From positions 1,064,465-1,128,464 of the forward strand of contig NW_008705571.1 in NCBI RefSeq assembly GCF_000186865.1: a stretch of DNA of 64,000 nucleotides, in the 5' to 3' direction. The translations under genes were made by a program, and so were the position numbers. Under the pieces are notes generated by a model. The model made no database searches. It saw nothing but the letters and a program-made list of their open reading frames with translations, and was not told the origin of the DNA. This DNA comes from Aureococcus anophagefferens (taxonomy: Eukaryota > Sar > Pelagophyceae > Pelagomonadales > Pelagomonadaceae). Shown here in pieces: positions 55,229-64,000 of this stretch (position 1 is its first letter; each line of letters opens with the position of its first letter).

Positions 55229-57294
55229 TTACCCCGACGTGAGTCGGACGATGCGCGCGCCTTCGGGGATGGCGGCGCCGTTGCCGCTGGCCCGCGCCGC
55301 GTCGGCCCGCGCGGGCCGCCGGAGCTCCCCCGAACTCGCCGGGTCGTCGGACCGCAGGGCCGCGACGGCGAGGACCTCCTCGGCGAGGAAGAGCGCGCGC
55401 CGCGCGTCGTCCCGCGCGACGGCCGCGTCGAGGTCCGCGTCGAGCGCCGCCCGCACGGCCTCGAGCTCCGGCTCCAAAGCGGCCGGGAACGCGTCGCGCG
55501 CGCCGAGCACGAGGCCGTGGGCGACGCAGCGGTGGAGCAGCTCCCGGAGCCGCGGGTGGAACGGCGCGCGGCACGCGAAGGGCGCCGACGCCTCGCTCGC
55601 CGCGCCCGTGACGAGCGCGCACGCCGGCGGCGCCGGCTCGCGCGCGTCGTCGTCCGGGCCGTCCGGCGCGAAGACGGCGTCGCTTTGGCCCGGCCGCTCG
55701 ACGACGACGGCGACGTCTCCGTGGCCGCGGCCGCCGTAGGCCACCAAAACGCCGCGCGCGCACAGATCGCGCGCGATGGCGTCGAACTTCGGAAGCGCGA
55801 GTTGCGCGGCGACGTCCACCTGGGCAGGAACAGAGAGATTCAACGTCGCTTCAACGTGAGTGTTCCGCGTGCGCGCGTTCCGGAAAAAGCATCCACGCTT
55901 CGAGACCGTTCCAAGAGATGATCGCTCGTCCAAAAATCAGCCGAAACGAGTGGAAAACGGCCGAGAGAGGAGCCTTTGAAGTTGGGAATTTCGCACTCTT
56001 TTCCTGCCCCGACGTCCACTGCCCCCGCGCAGCACGCGCGCGACGAGCCCGGGTCGCGGTCGCCGACGTAGTCCGCGAAGTCGCGGCGCGCGACCCAGGG
56101 CCGCACCTCGACGGCGCCGTCGGCGGCGACCTCGCCCGCGCGGCTCGCGGCCGCGCAGGCCTCGAAGACGTGCGACGCGAGCAGCCGCGCGCCGGGCGCG
56201 AGGCCCGCGCCGTCGTCGGACGCGCGCGACGCGCCGGCCAGGAGCGACAGCAGGACGGAGAAGAGGCCCTCGACGTCGAGGCGGCTGCCGCCCGGCCCGT
56301 GGCCCGCGCGGACGACGTTCGCGGTCCGGCACCGTTCGACGACGTCGCCGAGGGACGCGCGGAGCGCCGCCGCGCGGCCCCGGAGCCGGCCGTCGCGCCG
56401 GAAGCGCCGGAGGATCGCGGCCTTGGCCTCGTCGTCGGACTCGTCGCCGTCCGACGCCGACTCGGGCTCGGCGTCGTCGTCGGCGCCGCGCGACGCGTAG
56501 AGCGTCACGGTCGCGTCGTTGAGGCTCCGCACCCAGCCGAGGCGCGCGCGCAGCGCGGCGACGGCGGCGGCGTCGTCGAGGCGCCGCGCGTCGGCGAAGT
56601 AGGCGACGCCGTCGGCCCGGGCGAGCGCCGCGCGCGACTTCTCGAGCGCCGCGAGGAGCAGCGACGACGCGGCCGGCGGCGGGCCGTTGACGAGCGCCTC
56701 GAGGTGGTCGCCGCCGAGCTCGACGAAGCGCAGCGCGACGTAGGACGCGTCGGCGACGGACGCGAGCAAATCCGGGAGCCCGAAGTCGTTGCAGAAGAAC
56801 GCGAAATCCTCGATGGTCAGCACCGCCGTCGCGCACGCGACGTCCGTGTCGATGTAGGGCGCCTCGGCGAGCGGCGCGCCGCCGGGCACGCAGGGGCCCA
56901 CGGTGCCGTAGCGCGCGTTGCGGAAGGAGCCGCTGATGGCCGGGAGCACGGACGTGACCTTGAGCCAGTCGCGGTCGCGCTCGTTGACGAACGCGTGGAG
57001 GAACGTCGACTTGCCCGCGTTGCGGTCGCCGACGATGGCCACGGACACGACGGCCGTGCCCGCCGGCGCGAACTCGGCCAGCGGGCCGCCGTCGACTTCC
57101 ACCGTCAGGTCCTCGTGCAGGTCCGGCTGCGCGTAGTTCGTCGCCTGCATCCAGACGCCCTCCATGGCGTTGCGCTCCACGGGCAGCTCGAGGCGCCCGC
57201 CCAGCATCGCCGCCATGGACGTCGTCGGCGCGTCGTCGAGCACCATCGCCGCCGACGACGACGGCTCGTCGCCGACGTCGAGCATGGAGGCCAT
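55229..57294 (-). CDS. P-loop GTPase-like protein of unknown family
   Basis: Exons 57294-56020 and 55819-55229 give 621 residues. A clear Walker A (VVSVAIVGDRNAGKSTFLHAF) lies near residue 85. A few residues after ADASYVALRFVELGGDHLEA, hydrophobic strands alternate with acidic segments. A central DGDESDDEAKAAIL stretch is acidic and probably disordered. There is no clear NKxD or SAK motif. It resembles a small GTPase-like or AAA-type P-loop fold with long insertions, but I cannot name it. The ATG at 57294 is the first in frame. Confidence 0.65.
55820..56019 (-). mobile_element. Introner family B, copy 2 (200-bp intron)
   Basis: A 10-bp target duplication (GTGGACGTCG on the gene strand) lies at 56010-56019 and 55810-55819, and supplies a GT donor. 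The ends are inverted repeats: GGGCAGGAAAAGAG at the 5' side and CTCTCTGTTCCTGCCC near the 3' side. Internal sequence is nearly identical to the intron at 999-1198. Splicing joins Gly-Ala to Val-Asp-Val-Ala-Ala-Gln. The shared 17-base core is at 55926-55942. Confidence 0.9.
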
Positions 57295-57401
57295 CGTCTC
57301 GTCTTGCAGGGGCAAGGTCAGTGCAAGATCAGTGCACTTGCCGCTCGCTAAATAATAACCACAGCTCCCGCCGCTGCAGAAGACGGCGCGTCGCACTTAA
57401 G

Positions 57402-58226
57402 ATGCGCGCGCTCGGCCTCATACTTCCGCTCATCGCGCGAGACGGGCTGCCCTACGTCGAGGACCGAGGCAGCTATTTGCTCGTCGACAGCGGCTCGTCC
57501 ATGAGCTACGTCGCGCGGCGGCTCCTCCAGAGCGACGCGAGCGCGGCGGGCGCGCTGGCGCGCTCCGTCGACGCGGCCGCCGTCGAGGACGTCGGGCTGC
57601 AGCTGCCGGCGGGCGTGCACGGCATCCTCGGCTTCGACGCGCTCTGCGCCGGGGGCTCCTTCGAGGTCGACGTCGACGGCGGCGCGCTCCGCCTCGACGA
57701 GCCGCCCGCCTTCGACGGGGCGCATTTGGCGACGATGCGCGCGGCGACGCTGGGCTCGAGCCGGCGGCCCTACCCGCTCGTCGACGTCGAGGTCTTCGGC
57801 GCCGGCGCCGCGCGCTGCAGAGGCCTCGTCGACACGGGCTCTCCCGTCACGATCGCGAACGGCGCGCTCGCGGCGGCGGCGGGGCTGCTGGACGCGCTCG
57901 AGGACGACGCCGCGGCGACGCGCGGCGCCACGGGCGCGACGACGGCGCTGCGGCCCTGCACGGCCGCGGGCGTCGTCTTCGGCAGCGCGCGGCGGCCGGC
58001 CCGCAAGATCCTCGTCGGCGACCTGCCGCAATGGGCCGCGCTGGACCTGCGAGAGACGCCGGCGGTGCTGCTGGGCCTCGACCTGCTGGGCCGGCGGCTC
58101 CGGGGCGCGCGCGCGGCGCCGCCGCGGAAGGAGTCCCGCGGGGACGAGCCGGCCCGGAGGAGGAAGTCCCGGGGCGCGGCGGTCCCCGCGGCCGGGGACG
58201 CGTGGGAGCTGACGGTGCCCGCGTAA
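57402..58226 (+). CDS. Two-lobed retropepsin-like aspartic protease
   Basis: A single exon of 274 residues. Two aspartyl-protease motifs are visible: LLVDSGSSMSYVARRL near residue 27 and GLVDTGSPVTIANGAL near residue 145. Both are followed later by hydrophobic-glycine turns (HGILGFDAL and VLLGLDLLG), as in gag-polyprotein-type retropepsin folds. With two Asp-Ser/Thr-Gly sites it may fold as a single-chain pseudo-dimer like pepsins. The C-terminus is basic and low-complexity. No retroelement reverse transcriptase is nearby, so it looks like a domesticated or cellular protease. Confidence 0.72.
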   Translation: MRALGLILPLIARDGLPYVEDRGSYLLVDSGSSMSYVARRLLQSDASAAGALARSVDAAAVEDVGLQLPAGVHGILGFDALCAGGSFEVDVDGGALRLDEPPAFDGAHLATMRAATLGSSRRPYPLVDVEVFGAGAARCRGLVDTGSPVTIANGALAAAAGLLDALEDDAAATRGATGATTALRPCTAAGVVFGSARRPARKILVGDLPQWAALDLRETPAVLLGLDLLGRRLRGARAAPPRKESRGDEPARRRKSRGAAVPAAGDAWELTVPA

Positions 58227-58277
58227 GTGTGGACCATCCGATCCGGCGGGGCTTAAAATCCCGGACTCGGAGCAACA

Positions 58278-59693
58278 TTATCCGAGCGCCCGCAGTTCGC
58301 GCATGAGCGCCGCGACGCTCGGCCGCTCGGCGACGTCGAAGGTCATCGCGCGCCGGACGACGGCGGCGAGCGCGTCGGAGAACTGGACGCCCGCGTGCTC
58401 GCGGCGCGGCGGGAAGTCGACGGCCCGGCCCCGCCGCGGCGGCGCGCCGAAGGCCGTCGCGAAGGCGAGCGCCCCGAAGGCGTAGACGTCCGCGCGCGCG
58501 TCGACGACGGCGCCCTCGCGGACGGGCCCGCGGCACTCGGGCGCGACGCAGCCGCGGTCCACGTCCGCCAAACTGGACGCGAGGAAGACGCGGTCCTCGT
58601 TCGTCGCCGTGGGCGCCTTCGCCGGCGACCGCGCGTGCTTGAGGTGGATGAGCAGCGGCGCGCCGTCGCGGCCCAGGGCGACGGCGTGGGGGCACAAGTC
58701 GCCGTGGGCGACGTCCGCGGCGTGCATGTGGCCGAGCCCCCGCGCGACGCCCACCAAGAGCCGCGCGAGCCGCGGCTCCGTCCACGGGTTCCGGAGGTCG
58801 CCGCCGTGGCCCCGCCGCAGCGCGGGCGTCTCCAGCTGTCTTCGCCGCGCGGCCCCGAAGGCCTCGAGCGTGTCGGCGACGGTCTGCGCGTAGGGCGGCT
58901 GCAGCACCGCGACCTCGAGCCGCGCCCCTCCCTCGAGGCTCCCGTCGGCCGCGGACGCGGACCGGTGGAGCACGGACTGCGCGAGCAAGGGCGCGACGTT
59001 GCGGCAGCCCCCGAGTTTCTGCAGGAGCTCCACCTCGCGCTTCACGGCGCGCAGCGCGACCTTGTCGCCGCACGCGTGGACCAAGAGCGAGAACTCGGCG
59101 CCCTCGTCGACGTCGCGGACCGCGTACGTCGTCCGCCGGCCGCCGTCGGCGACGCGCAGCGCCTTGCCGAGCCAGAGCCGCCGGTCGCCGCAGCGCACGG
59201 CGCTGCCCATGGCGCCGCTCGAGATCGCCGCGTCGGCCAAGCCGTCGACGGCGCGCGCGGCCGCCGCGGCCGTCGTCTTCGCCGCGGACAGGCCCCGCGC
59301 GAGGAGGCTCGACAGCGGCGCGTCGCCGGGCGACCTCGCGGCGGGCGTCCGCGCCGCGGGCGCCCCGGGCGGCGCCGCGCGGGACGGCCGCGCGCCCGCC
59401 GCGGGCGGCCGCGGCGCGGCCGGCGGCGCCGCGGCGCGCGGCGCCGCGGCGACGGCCGTGAGCACGAGCCGCACGACGCCGTCGCGCGGCGCGTCGACCG
59501 CGTCGTTCCCGCCGAGGAAGCGGCCGCCGGCGAGGGACAGGAACCAGTCGCAGGCCGGCGGCGGCGCCGGGAGGTGCGCCAGCAGGTCGGCCACGGCGAC
59601 GCGCGGGCCCGGCGCCGGGATCTCGACGCAGTTCAGGCCCTCGTCCTCCTCGCCCGTGATGACGTAGACGACGGGCAGGCGCGCGGCGCCCAT
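58278..59693 (-). CDS. Predicted pseudokinase with possible N-terminal DIX-like domain
   Basis: A single exon of 471 residues. Residues 1-80 (PVVYVITGEEDEGLNCVEIP ... DWFLSLAGG ... GVVRLVLTAV) look like a ubiquitin-like DIX or PB1 fold. After an Ala/Pro linker, residues 170-470 form a kinase-like domain with AVKREVELLQKLGGCRNVAPLL, GVARGLGHMHAADVAHGDLC and DARADVYAFGALAFATAFG. The catalytic HRD is HGD and the DFG is missing (LLIHLKHARS), so catalysis is unlikely. The tail resembles NAK/GAK-type kinases. The DIX reading is inference. Confidence 0.6.
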   Translation of the reverse strand: MGAARLPVVYVITGEEDEGLNCVEIPAPGPRVAVADLLAHLPAPPPACDWFLSLAGGRFLGGNDAVDAPRDGVVRLVLTAVAAAPRAAAPPAAPRPPAAGARPSRAAPPGAPAARTPAARSPGDAPLSSLLARGLSAAKTTAAAAARAVDGLADAAISSGAMGSAVRCGDRRLWLGKALRVADGGRRTTYAVRDVDEGAEFSLLVHACGDKVALRAVKREVELLQKLGGCRNVAPLLAQSVLHRSASAADGSLEGGARLEVAVLQPPYAQTVADTLEAFGAARRRQLETPALRRGHGGDLRNPWTEPRLARLLVGVARGLGHMHAADVAHGDLCPHAVALGRDGAPLLIHLKHARSPAKAPTATNEDRVFLASSLADVDRGCVAPECRGPVREGAVVDARADVYAFGALAFATAFGAPPRRGRAVDFPPRREHAGVQFSDALAAVVRRAMTFDVAERPSVAALMRELRALG

Positions 59694-59799
59694 CGCGCAC
59701 GGCTCGGAAGCGACGCAGGTGACGAGGCCCACCTTGCTTGCCTTGTGGCAATTCACGTACAACCAAGGCTTCAACGAGAGTTCAACGAGACCTCCTTCC

Positions 59800-62493
59800 C
59801 TAGTGGGGCAGCTTATAGCCGCAGTCGGCGATGGTCCCCCGGCCGCCGAGGCCGTCGCTCATGCCGTAGCCGAGGAAGCAGGTGCAGATGCCCGTGACGC
59901 GGTCGCAGGTGCCCCGGTTCGAGCACGGCGCGTTTTCGGTGTCGCCCGCGCGCGACGCGAACGTCGGGCAGTCGCCCGACGGGCAGCCGTCGAAGCTGTA
60001 GGACGACCCGTCGGCGTAGACGACGACCTTGGCGCCCGCGCCGCGCCGCGAGTTGACGAGGCGCGCCTTGTTCGCTTTGAGCCTGGGCACGTCGCCGTGC
60101 TCCGTCTCGAATTGCACCTCGACGAAGACGTCGTGGTCGTAGGCCGCGCAGACGCGCCCGCCCTGGTCGTCGACGGACGCGCCGCCCTCGAGGCCGGCCC
60201 GGTCCAGGTTCCCCGCCACCGCGGCGACGGTCGCGGTGCCGACGGTCGGCAGCGCTTCCAGCGCGGCCTCGACGTCCGCGGCCGTCGCGTTCGCCGGGAT
60301 GGGCACCGTGGTCGCCTCCCGGAATTCGAGGGTGAAGGACCCCTCCGTGGCCGTGCAGGAGAAGTACTGGACCTCGTTGGCCTGGCCCCAGGTGTTGGGG
60401 TCGTCGCCCGTCGGGCATTCGCGGTCGCCGCAGTCGAAGGCGCCGTAGCCCGCGTCGCAGAGGCAGCCGTAGACGCGGTCCGCGTCCCAGGTCAGGCCCG
60501 AGTTCGCGTAGGAGCCGTAGACCCAGGCGTCGGCCTCGCCGTTGACCTCCGCGTGCGTCGCGAGCTCGCGCATGGACATGCAGCGGCCGACGGCGTTGCA
60601 GGGCGCCGTCTTGCCGTCGTCGGCCGCGGGGCACTGGGTCCGCTCGCAGGCGGCGCCGCTGAGGTGCGGCGGGCAGGCGCACTCGCCCGTCTGGCGGTCG
60701 CAGGCGCCCATGCCCGAGCACTCGAGCAGGCCGTCGTGCGCCGCGTCGTCGCCGGACGGGTACGCGAACCAGGACGGCCCCCGCGGGCAGAGCTTCTCGG
60801 AGCAGTCGCCGCCGCGCCACGTGGCCTTGCAGGCGCAGGCGTAGGGCTTCTCGGCCTGCCAGGTCGCGTCGGGCGCGGACGGCGACGGGAACGGCGTCGC
60901 GTCGTCGTCGTAGAGATCCAGCGCGGAGCCGCAGAGGCCGTCGCCGTTGCCGTCGCGGCAGCCGCCGCGGCAGACGCCGTTGTCCGTGCACTCGCTGTCG
61001 CCGGCGCCGGGGCACATGGTGATGTCCGTGAGCGGGTACCCGCAGTCGCCCGCCAGGCCCGGCCCGCCGTACAAATTCGACGACGCGTAGAGCTCGAAGT
61101 TCGACGAGAAGCACTCGCAGTCGCCCTCGTCGGCGCCGCAGATGCCCCGGCCGGCGCAGGGCTCGTACTCCTTCGTGCTCTCCACGGCGTAGGCGTACTC
61201 CGTGGACGACGCGCGGAGGTAGGCCGCGTCGCCGTCCGTGGACACCGCGCGCGTGTTCACGTTGCCCTCGAAGCGCGACGCGTCCTCGTCGTAGGCGAGG
61301 GGCGGCACGTCACCAAAACGCGTGCGGAATTCGATCAGGGCGACGTTCATGAGCTCCGCGCCGTCCGTGCCGAGGTAGCAGAGCCGGTCGCGCCCGGCCT
61401 CGTAGACGACGTCGTCGCACGTCGTCACGGTCGAGGGGTAGCCCGCGCAGGGGCAGTCGGCGAACCAGCCCGTGGAGACGTCCGCGTTCTGCGTGCCGCA
61501 GCCCTCCGTCGCGCACCAGCCGAGGCCCCCGCCCGTGACGTCCGCGCAGCCGGCGAACTCCATGCGGCGCATGCCCTGGGGGTCGTAGGTGTAGGTCCCG
61601 GTGACGCAGGGGCAGTCCGGGTCGAGGGGGCGCAGCGCGTTGACCTCGTAGGGGAAGCCGTAGCGCTCCTGGAACGTCGCGGACGCGAGGCGCGGGTCGA
61701 GCTCCCCGAGGGGCAGGCCGCCCTCGAAGAGGTAGGTCCCGACGCCCCGCGTCGGGATGATCGCGTCGCCCCGGTTCGTGTAGGTCACGACGACGTCGCC
61801 GATCGTGCGGCCGATCTTCTCGAGCTCGCGCTCGAGCTCCGCCGCCGTCGCGCGGCCGTCGAAGGGTCGCGTCGCCAAGCCCGCGAAGCGCAGGACGATG
61901 TCGCCGTCGCCGACGCAGCTCAGCAGCTGGACCTCGTTGACCTGGCCCGACGTGAGCGGGTCGTCGCCGGACGCGCAGAGCCGCTCCTCGCACGCGGGCC
62001 CCGCGTAGTCGGCCCCGCAGACGCAGCCGTGGACCATGTGGGCGTCCCAGGGCGCCTCGTAGGCGAAGCGGCGGCTCTTGGAGTCGTAGTCGAAGCGCGC
62101 GTGGTCGTACATGCTCAGGCACTCGCCGTTGCCGCTGCACGCGAGGGGCAGCCCGTCGTTCGCCGCGCCCTGGCACGTCATGCGCTGGCACGCGCTGCCC
62201 TCGAAGCCCGACGCGCAGGCGCAGCGGCCCGTCTCGCGGTCGCAGTGGCCCCGGTTCGAGCACTCCGCCTCGGCGTGGGCCGTGTCGTCGGCCGTGGCGA
62301 CGTCGGCCCAGGCCGCGCCGACGGGGCACAAGCGCTCGCTGCAGTCGCCGGCGGCGAAGCCCGGGTAGCAGACGCAGCGGCCGAAGCCGTCGCAGTCGCC
62401 GTGGCCGCTGCAGTAGGGCGGCTTCATCCCGTAGGGCGGGCAGCGGGCCTGGCCCGCGCCGAGCACGACGAGCGCGGCCCAGGCGCGGCCCAT
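59800..62493 (-). CDS. Large secreted EGF/tenascin-like repeat protein
   Basis: A single exon of 897 residues. A signal peptide (RAWAALVVLGAGQARC) is followed by many EGF-like modules: CSGHGDCDGFGRCVCYPGFAAGDC, CSNRGHCDRETGRCACASGF, CSGMGACDRQTGECACPPHL and CSNRGTCDRVTGICTCFLGYG. Two longer units recur: CASGDDPLTSGQVNEVQ and CPTGDDPNTWGQANEVQ, each leading into a beta-rich LSC/FSC segment, so half the protein may be an internal duplication. There is no transmembrane span at the C-terminus. It is likely an extracellular adhesion or wall protein. The start at 62493 begins the signal peptide. Confidence 0.85.
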   Translation of the reverse strand: MGRAWAALVVLGAGQARCPPYGMKPPYCSGHGDCDGFGRCVCYPGFAAGDCSERLCPVGAAWADVATADDTAHAEAECSNRGHCDRETGRCACASGFEGSACQRMTCQGAANDGLPLACSGNGECLSMYDHARFDYDSKSRRFAYEAPWDAHMVHGCVCGADYAGPACEERLCASGDDPLTSGQVNEVQLLSCVGDGDIVLRFAGLATRPFDGRATAAELERELEKIGRTIGDVVVTYTNRGDAIIPTRGVGTYLFEGGLPLGELDPRLASATFQERYGFPYEVNALRPLDPDCPCVTGTYTYDPQGMRRMEFAGCADVTGGGLGWCATEGCGTQNADVSTGWFADCPCAGYPSTVTTCDDVVYEAGRDRLCYLGTDGAELMNVALIEFRTRFGDVPPLAYDEDASRFEGNVNTRAVSTDGDAAYLRASSTEYAYAVESTKEYEPCAGRGICGADEGDCECFSSNFELYASSNLYGGPGLAGDCGYPLTDITMCPGAGDSECTDNGVCRGGCRDGNGDGLCGSALDLYDDDATPFPSPSAPDATWQAEKPYACACKATWRGGDCSEKLCPRGPSWFAYPSGDDAAHDGLLECSGMGACDRQTGECACPPHLSGAACERTQCPAADDGKTAPCNAVGRCMSMRELATHAEVNGEADAWVYGSYANSGLTWDADRVYGCLCDAGYGAFDCGDRECPTGDDPNTWGQANEVQYFSCTATEGSFTLEFREATTVPIPANATAADVEAALEALPTVGTATVAAVAGNLDRAGLEGGASVDDQGGRVCAAYDHDVFVEVQFETEHGDVPRLKANKARLVNSRRGAGAKVVVYADGSSYSFDGCPSGDCPTFASRAGDTENAPCSNRGTCDRVTGICTCFLGYGMSDGLGGRGTIADCGYKLPH

Positions 62494-62608
62494 CTCGAAC
62501 GGCACGATGGTGCACCGCCCTGCAACGACGTATTCTCGTATCCGCCGCGGCCGGAGCTGCCCCGCGTTTTGGTGACCGTCGTCCTCGCGCGGGGCGCTTT
62601 CGTCGTCC
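62494..62608. promoter_or_regulatory. 115-bp divergent promoter region
   Basis: The EGF-repeat gene and the Cys-rich gene start back to back 115 bp apart. The spacer holds a GCGCGGGG-type GC-rich stretch and no obvious TATA box. Its bidirectional role is inferred from position alone. Confidence 0.35.
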
Positions 62609-63331
62609 ATGCCGTCGCCGGCCCGGGCCCTCGCGGCGCTGGTGTCCTTCGCGGCGTCGGCGTCGTCCCAGGACATGCGCGGGAACTGCGTCGGCTGCGG
62701 CGACGAGCACCGCAAGTGCGAGTTCCAGTGCCTCCTGCCGAGCTACCGGGCGAACACGGAGCTCGCCTGGCCCTACAGCCAGCCCCAGAAGGGCGCGGAG
62801 CTCTCGTCGTGCCTCACGGTCTGCGGCAAGACGCGCGAGTCCTGCTCCGAGGCGTCGGAGTCGACGTCCTGCCTCTCGTGCGCGCAGCGGTGCGCGTCGA
62901 CGTACGAGGCCGAGATGCTCGCGTGCCTCCAGAAGATCGACGCGACGACGACGCTGACCTTCGGGACGAACCTGGACGCCTGCAGCGTCGCGAGCTCGTC
63001 GACGCACGACGCCTGCGCCGAGAAGTGCCACGGCAGCGACGCGTACTACGGGTGGACGCCCGAGGCCGAGGAGGGCTACGCGTCGACGTCCAAGTTCACG
63101 ATCCCGGGCTACCGCGCGGCGCTCAAGGCGTCCCAGGCCGCGCCCGTCGCCGAGGAGGCGCGGGTCATGGAGGCGCCGCCGACGGCGCCGACGGACCTCG
63201 CCGCGCGCGCGCAGGGCGCGGCCGCGGCCGGCGACCAGTGGGTCCTCGCGGCGTCGGGCGCCCTCGGCGTCGCCCTCTTCGCCGCCGGCGCCGTCGTCGA
63301 GCGCACGCAGGCCGCCCGGGACCGCGCGTAG
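62609..63331 (+). CDS. Cys-rich type I membrane protein
   Basis: A single exon of 240 residues. A signal peptide (LAALVSFAASASSQ) is followed by about 15 cysteines in the first 150 residues (CVGCGDEHRKCEFQCLLP, CLTVCGKTRESC, CLSCAQRCASTY, CAEKCHG). An Ala/Pro linker leads to a C-terminal membrane span (WVLAASGALGVALFAAGAVV) and a short basic tail. It is probably a cell-surface or secretory-pathway protein of unknown function, in divergent arrangement with the EGF-repeat gene. Confidence 0.7.
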   Translation: MPSPARALAALVSFAASASSQDMRGNCVGCGDEHRKCEFQCLLPSYRANTELAWPYSQPQKGAELSSCLTVCGKTRESCSEASESTSCLSCAQRCASTYEAEMLACLQKIDATTTLTFGTNLDACSVASSSTHDACAEKCHGSDAYYGWTPEAEEGYASTSKFTIPGYRAALKASQAAPVAEEARVMEAPPTAPTDLAARAQGAAAAGDQWVLAASGALGVALFAAGAVVERTQAARDRA

Positions 63332-63464
63332 CGAGCCGGGGCGGGCCTTTCCCCCTAACATCCTTTTCGAATTTCTACGACTCTTCGAGCGCGCCCCCGC
63401 TTCGCCACCGCAACCCCGCGGACCAGGAACGACACAATACTCACAAGCGACGCGGCCGAGCGCC

Positions 63465-63917
63465 TCAGAAGCCGACGCTCCGCAGGTAGGCCGCGAGCTT
63501 CTCGACGGCGACGTTCGCGCCGCCCGCGGTCTGCCCGAGGTTCTCGTCGAAGGAGCCGATGACGACGCACTGGGCGCCCGTCGCGAGGCAGCAGCCGCCC
63601 TTGGGCCGCTTGCCGTAGACGACCGTGCCGCCGTCCTGCCCCGGGCCCATGCGGACGATCATGTACTTGACGCGGTCGTAGCGGAGGCCCGCGGCGTGGC
63701 GCGCGCCGCGGCCGAAGGACGCGGCGATGTCGGCCTCGTTGAGTCTTTGTTCCGCGTCCTCGCCGGCGTCGTTCGTGAGCGTCGCCGTGTAGGTGCGCGG
63801 GCCGAAGTCGGGCGACGTGCCCCAGACGCGGCCGTCCCGCGCGTCGAGCACCGAGTAGCCGTCGCAGTGCGCGCCGAGGCACTCCTTGACGAAGGCGTTC
63901 CAGCCCTCGTCGCCCAT
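63465..63917 (-). CDS. Profilin
   Basis: A single exon of 150 residues, slightly longer than the usual 125-140. The N-terminus WNAFVKECL and the C-terminal block (KYMIVRMGPGQDGGTVVYGK, RPKGGCCLATGAQCVVIGSF, QTAGGANVAVEKLAAYLRSVGF) are typical. Profilins bind actin monomers, polyproline and phosphoinositides. A 20-residue insert (FGPRTYTATLTNDAGEDAEQ) after WGTSPDF accounts for the extra length. Confidence 0.92.
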   Translation of the reverse strand: MGDEGWNAFVKECLGAHCDGYSVLDARDGRVWGTSPDFGPRTYTATLTNDAGEDAEQRLNEADIAASFGRGARHAAGLRYDRVKYMIVRMGPGQDGGTVVYGKRPKGGCCLATGAQCVVIGSFDENLGQTAGGANVAVEKLAAYLRSVGF

Positions 63918-64000
63918 GAGCGCCGCTAGGCTGCTGTTTTACGACGCGTGACGCCGCTGCTCTAACTGTGGGCTGCCCATGCTGCCGGCCTCACCGCTGG

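Noticed and set aside
59719..63489. Plus-strand frame of 1,256 codons
   Set aside because: Antisense of the pseudokinase and EGF genes, which have clear domains. The long frame reads Arg/Ala/Val low complexity.

Overview
This is a gene-dense, very GC-rich eukaryotic nuclear segment. It carries about 30 protein genes on both strands with short gaps. Exons are long, codons end almost always in G or C, and most introns are only about 45-100 bp. Several proteins begin with a signal peptide followed by a plastid-type transit region, as in algae with complex red-lineage plastids: the CSP41-like protein has a GAFTAP motif, and MsrB has a twin-arginine lumenal signal. The introns include many near-identical copies of short transposon-like elements flanked by target-site duplications (introners). 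GC content, plastid targeting and introners together point to a pelagophyte close to Aureococcus anophagefferens. That assignment is inference, because nothing could be searched.

Left part (1-10 kb): the 5' end of a plastid- or secretion-targeted gene runs off the left edge. Next is a DEDDh RNA exonuclease with a KH domain. Head to head with it lies an 8.2-kb gene for a roughly 2,400-residue modular protein: seven related modules of about 250 residues, a mucin-like linker and a C-terminal multi-pass region containing a Tudor-like domain. This gene holds 13 introns, six or seven of them introners. Its first module is truncated exactly where it meets the exonuclease gene.

Middle-left (10-24 kb): a front-end fatty acid desaturase with a one-base frameshift, an acyl-protein-thioesterase-like hydrolase, a metallophosphoesterase, an unknown proline-rich membrane protein, a methionine sulfoxide reductase B, an unknown protein with a myristoylation-type N-terminus, an HSF-type transcription factor, a decayed ankyrin remnant, a CSP41-like plastid protein, a small membrane protein, a bifunctional ureide enzyme (OHCU decarboxylase plus HIU hydrolase) and a small RFC clamp-loader subunit.

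Middle-right (24-45 kb): several proteins without recognised function, a membrane-anchored SGNH hydrolase, a MYND-RING-Sel1 protein with lower GC, a GH3 beta-xylosidase-like enzyme, an unknown coiled-coil protein with two introners, a Tudor/PDZ-like protein, a TPR-J-domain co-chaperone, USP14/Ubp6 and a two-domain glycosyltransferase.

Right part (45-64 kb): a tyrosinase-like copper protein, a secreted GH43-like beta-propeller with an EGF module, a CNNM-type transporter, an organelle-targeted RecD2-like helicase with a GRF zinc finger, a 3-hydroxyisobutyrate dehydrogenase, a P-loop GTPase-like protein with a 200-bp introner, a retropepsin-like protease, a pseudokinase with a possible DIX domain, a large secreted EGF-repeat protein, a Cys-rich membrane protein and profilin.

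The genes are ordinary unlinked eukaryotic genes, not an operon. The main theme is intron biology. There are at least ten copies of one introner family, two copies of a 200-bp family, and a related third element. More than half of the inferred introns start with GC rather than GT.
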